Part shown: positions 61,033-64,000 of the stretch, piece by piece | Position numbering within the stretch: position 1 is the stretch's first letter | Layout: every line of letters starts with the position of its first letter | From: Polaromonas sp. | Lineage (GTDB): Bacteria; Pseudomonadota; Gammaproteobacteria; Burkholderiales; Burkholderiaceae_C | Assembly (NCBI RefSeq): GCF_030680935.1 | Contig: NZ_JAUXUP010000011.1 | Span: 47,102-111,101 of the forward strand | Length of the DNA: 64,000 nt | Direction: 5' to 3' | Program-made: the position numbers and the translations under genes | The notes under the pieces: generated by a model | Told to the model about the DNA's origin: nothing | Databases searched by the model: none | Seen by the model: only the letters and a program-made list of their open reading frames with translations

Positions 61033-61438
61033 GCGACCACAGCGTCCAGCCGGCGGCAAGCCACTGCCCCAGGTACATCGCGCTGCCCAGGCCATGCCAG
61101 AGCTGGAGGCTACCGCCATTGGCCCGGGCGCTGACGATGCGCGGTGCCACGCCAAACTCCACCAGCACGGCCAACAGCAGGCCAGTCACTATAAATTTCA
61201 TAGCTGCTTGCGCAGACGGGGAAAGGGCTGGAGCCTCTTTCTTGTTCAATACCAGAAGCAGGAGCATGGTGCAGCCAATGCTGAGCCAGGTCTGCGCTGT
61301 GAACAGTTTGGCCGCCATGGCACCGGCGGCGGCCGGGCTGGGCAGGTGGGTAAACAGCATGGGCACCACCAGAAAACCCAGGCCCGTGAGGCTGCCCCAC
61401 CACAGGGCTGCCAGCACGATGCTGAGACGTGACTTCAT
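61001..61438 (-). CDS. DUF4149 family membrane protein
   Basis: The 145-residue product has four hydrophobic helices, with [20 protein letters not shown] and the [12 protein letters not shown] helix typical of DUF4149. The role is unknown. It ends inside folD, and greA is encoded upstream of it. The second loop and start of the third helix (residues 67-84) are coded by a copy of the dispersed repeat. Confidence 0.85.
   Translation of the reverse strand: MKSRLSIVLAALWWGSLTGLGFLVVPMLFTHLPSPAAAGAMAAKLFTAQTWLSIGCTMLLLLVLNKKEAPALSPSAQAAMKFIVTGLLLAVLVEFGVAPRIVSARANGGSLQLWHGLGSAMYLGQWLAAGWTLWSLSRVQPPQGY
61188..61240 (+). repeat. Dispersed ATAGCTGCTTGCGC repeat, copy 14 (in DUF4149 gene)
   Basis: Plus-strand reading: ACTAT, 7 nt, ATAGCTGCTTGCGCA, spacer, AAAGGGCTGGAGCC. 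On the minus strand it codes for [16 protein letters not shown] in a loop and helix start. Confidence 0.88.
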
Positions 61439-61446
61439 GCTCTCCG

Positions 61447-61923
61447 TCAGATGTACATCACCGCGATGATCTCGTAACGCTTGATGCCGCCGGGCGCCTG
61501 CACCTCGGCCGTGTCGCCCTCGTCCTTGCCGATCAGGGCGCGGGCAATCGGCGAGCCGATGTTGACCCGGCCCAGCTTGATGTCGGCCTCGTCCTCACCG
61601 ACGATCTGATAGGTCACCTTGTCGCCAGAGTCTTCGTCCTGCAACTCGATGGTGGAGCCAAAGACAACCTTGCCTCCAGCGTCCACCTCGGTCGGGTCAA
61701 TGATCTGCGCGGCCGACAGCTTGCCTTCGATTTCCTGGATGCGGCCTTCAATAAAACCCTGGCGGTCCTTGGCGGCGTCGTATTCCGCGTTTTCACTAAG
61801 ATCGCCCTGCGCACGTGCTTCAGAAATCGAGTTGATCACCCACGGGCGCTCCACGGTCTTGAGCTGGTGCAGTTCGGCCTTGAGCTTTTCAGCCCCTTTT
61901 TTGGTAATGGGAATGGTTGCCAT
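61447..61923 (-). CDS. greA: Transcription elongation factor GreA
   Basis: The 158-residue factor has an N-terminal coiled coil (about 10-75, with [13 protein letters not shown] near the tip carrying the acidic residues that stimulate RNA cleavage) and a C-terminal FKBP-like domain ([16 protein letters not shown]). It rescues backtracked RNA polymerase. GGAGGA lies before the ATG. It lies directly downstream of carB, a common arrangement in this group. Confidence 0.97.
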   Translation of the reverse strand: MATIPITKKGAEKLKAELHQLKTVERPWVINSISEARAQGDLSENAEYDAAKDRQGFIEGRIQEIEGKLSAAQIIDPTEVDAGGKVVFGSTIELQDEDSGDKVTYQIVGEDEADIKLGRVNIGSPIARALIGKDEGDTAEVQAPGGIKRYEIIAVMYI

Positions 61924-61947
61924 GGTTTGAGTCCTCCAAAAGCGAAA

Positions 61948-61971
61948 CCGCCGCCAGTCACCTGGCGGCGG
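61948..61971. promoter_or_regulatory. Stem-loop between carB and greA
   Basis: CCGCCGCCAG, TCAC, CTGGCGGCGG is a perfect 10-bp stem with 4-nt loop, 25 nt before the greA start. There is only a weak T-stretch on the greA side, so it may reduce or process the readthrough transcript rather than stop it fully. Confidence 0.55.
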
Positions 61972-62042
61972 CGTCCTAACATGTTTGTCCTGATGCCAGT
62001 TTAATGCAAATGCGTGGCCAGCCGCTCGGTACTTGCCCCGAG

Positions 62043-64000
<1,958 letters not shown>

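Overview
The window is about 62-65% GC chromosomal DNA from a betaproteobacterium, most likely a Comamonadaceae member of the Polaromonas/Rhodoferax/Variovorax type. Supporting signs are two Bug/TctC-type periplasmic receptors, a pyruvate dehydrogenase cluster in which E3 carries its own lipoyl domain, the carB-greA order, a TRAP-based catabolic operon, and many copies of a short intergenic repeat (ATAGCTGCTTGCGC...AAAGGGCTGGAGGCC) that I associate with this family. No rRNA, tRNA, CRISPR array, prophage or complete insertion sequence was seen. Genus assignment is inference.

Layout. 0.3-8.0 kb (minus): a GIY-YIG protein, an MFS exporter, two tandem class A penicillin-binding proteins and a DUF2889 protein. 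8.4-11.6 kb (plus): exported MsrB, exported MsrA, a membrane cytochrome b, a YedY-like molybdoenzyme and a methionine-rich MXKDX repeat protein, which together look like an envelope methionine-oxidation/hypochlorite defence locus. An msrB fragment follows, then a phospholipase D/cardiolipin synthase-like gene with a short coupled leader. 13.6-18.3 kb: GNAT, a secreted lipoprotein, an isochorismatase-like hydrolase, and a TetR gene divergent from an AbfD/HpaB-type flavoprotein across a clear palindrome. 18.4-27.9 kb (minus): a ten-gene catabolic operon with a lactonase, GntR regulator, two dehydrogenases, a complete TRAP transporter, an ABM protein, and two further binding proteins. A 271-bp MITE-like element at 28.05-28.3 kb touches the end of a DUF2721 gene.

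28.9-38 kb holds a peroxiredoxin-glutaredoxin hybrid, a degenerate histidine-kinase-like protein, a DMT transporter, an Lrp regulator, an Hsp70-like/unknown pair, a Bug receptor, a DsbG-like lipoprotein, serA and a membrane-anchored Mrr-like protein. 38-43.3 kb (minus) is a tightly packed set: DUF421, receiver protein, unknown, MlaE, MlaD, lipoprotein, MFS, with no transport ATPase in the window. 43.5-50.2 kb: phosphatidylserine decarboxylase, PQQ-type sugar dehydrogenase, NlpC/P60 hydrolase, a second Bug receptor, and a small module of an alpha/beta-hydrolase-LuxR fusion, CTACGGTA palindromes, DUF2917 and a second hydrolase. 50.3-60.1 kb: aceE-aceF-lpd (minus), divergent from a PAS sensor kinase/FixJ-type regulator pair. 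60.2-64 kb: folD, a DUF4149 protein, greA and the 3' part of carB, which runs off the right edge.

The strongest unexplained signal is the dispersed repeat. Fourteen copies share an exact 5-bp stem/7-nt loop head. Four of them lie inside genes (the aceF and lpd inter-domain linkers, a signal peptide, and a membrane-protein loop), all read on the same element strand and in the same frame. The methionine-rich protein/Msr locus and the hydrolase-LuxR module are the best candidates for functional systems.
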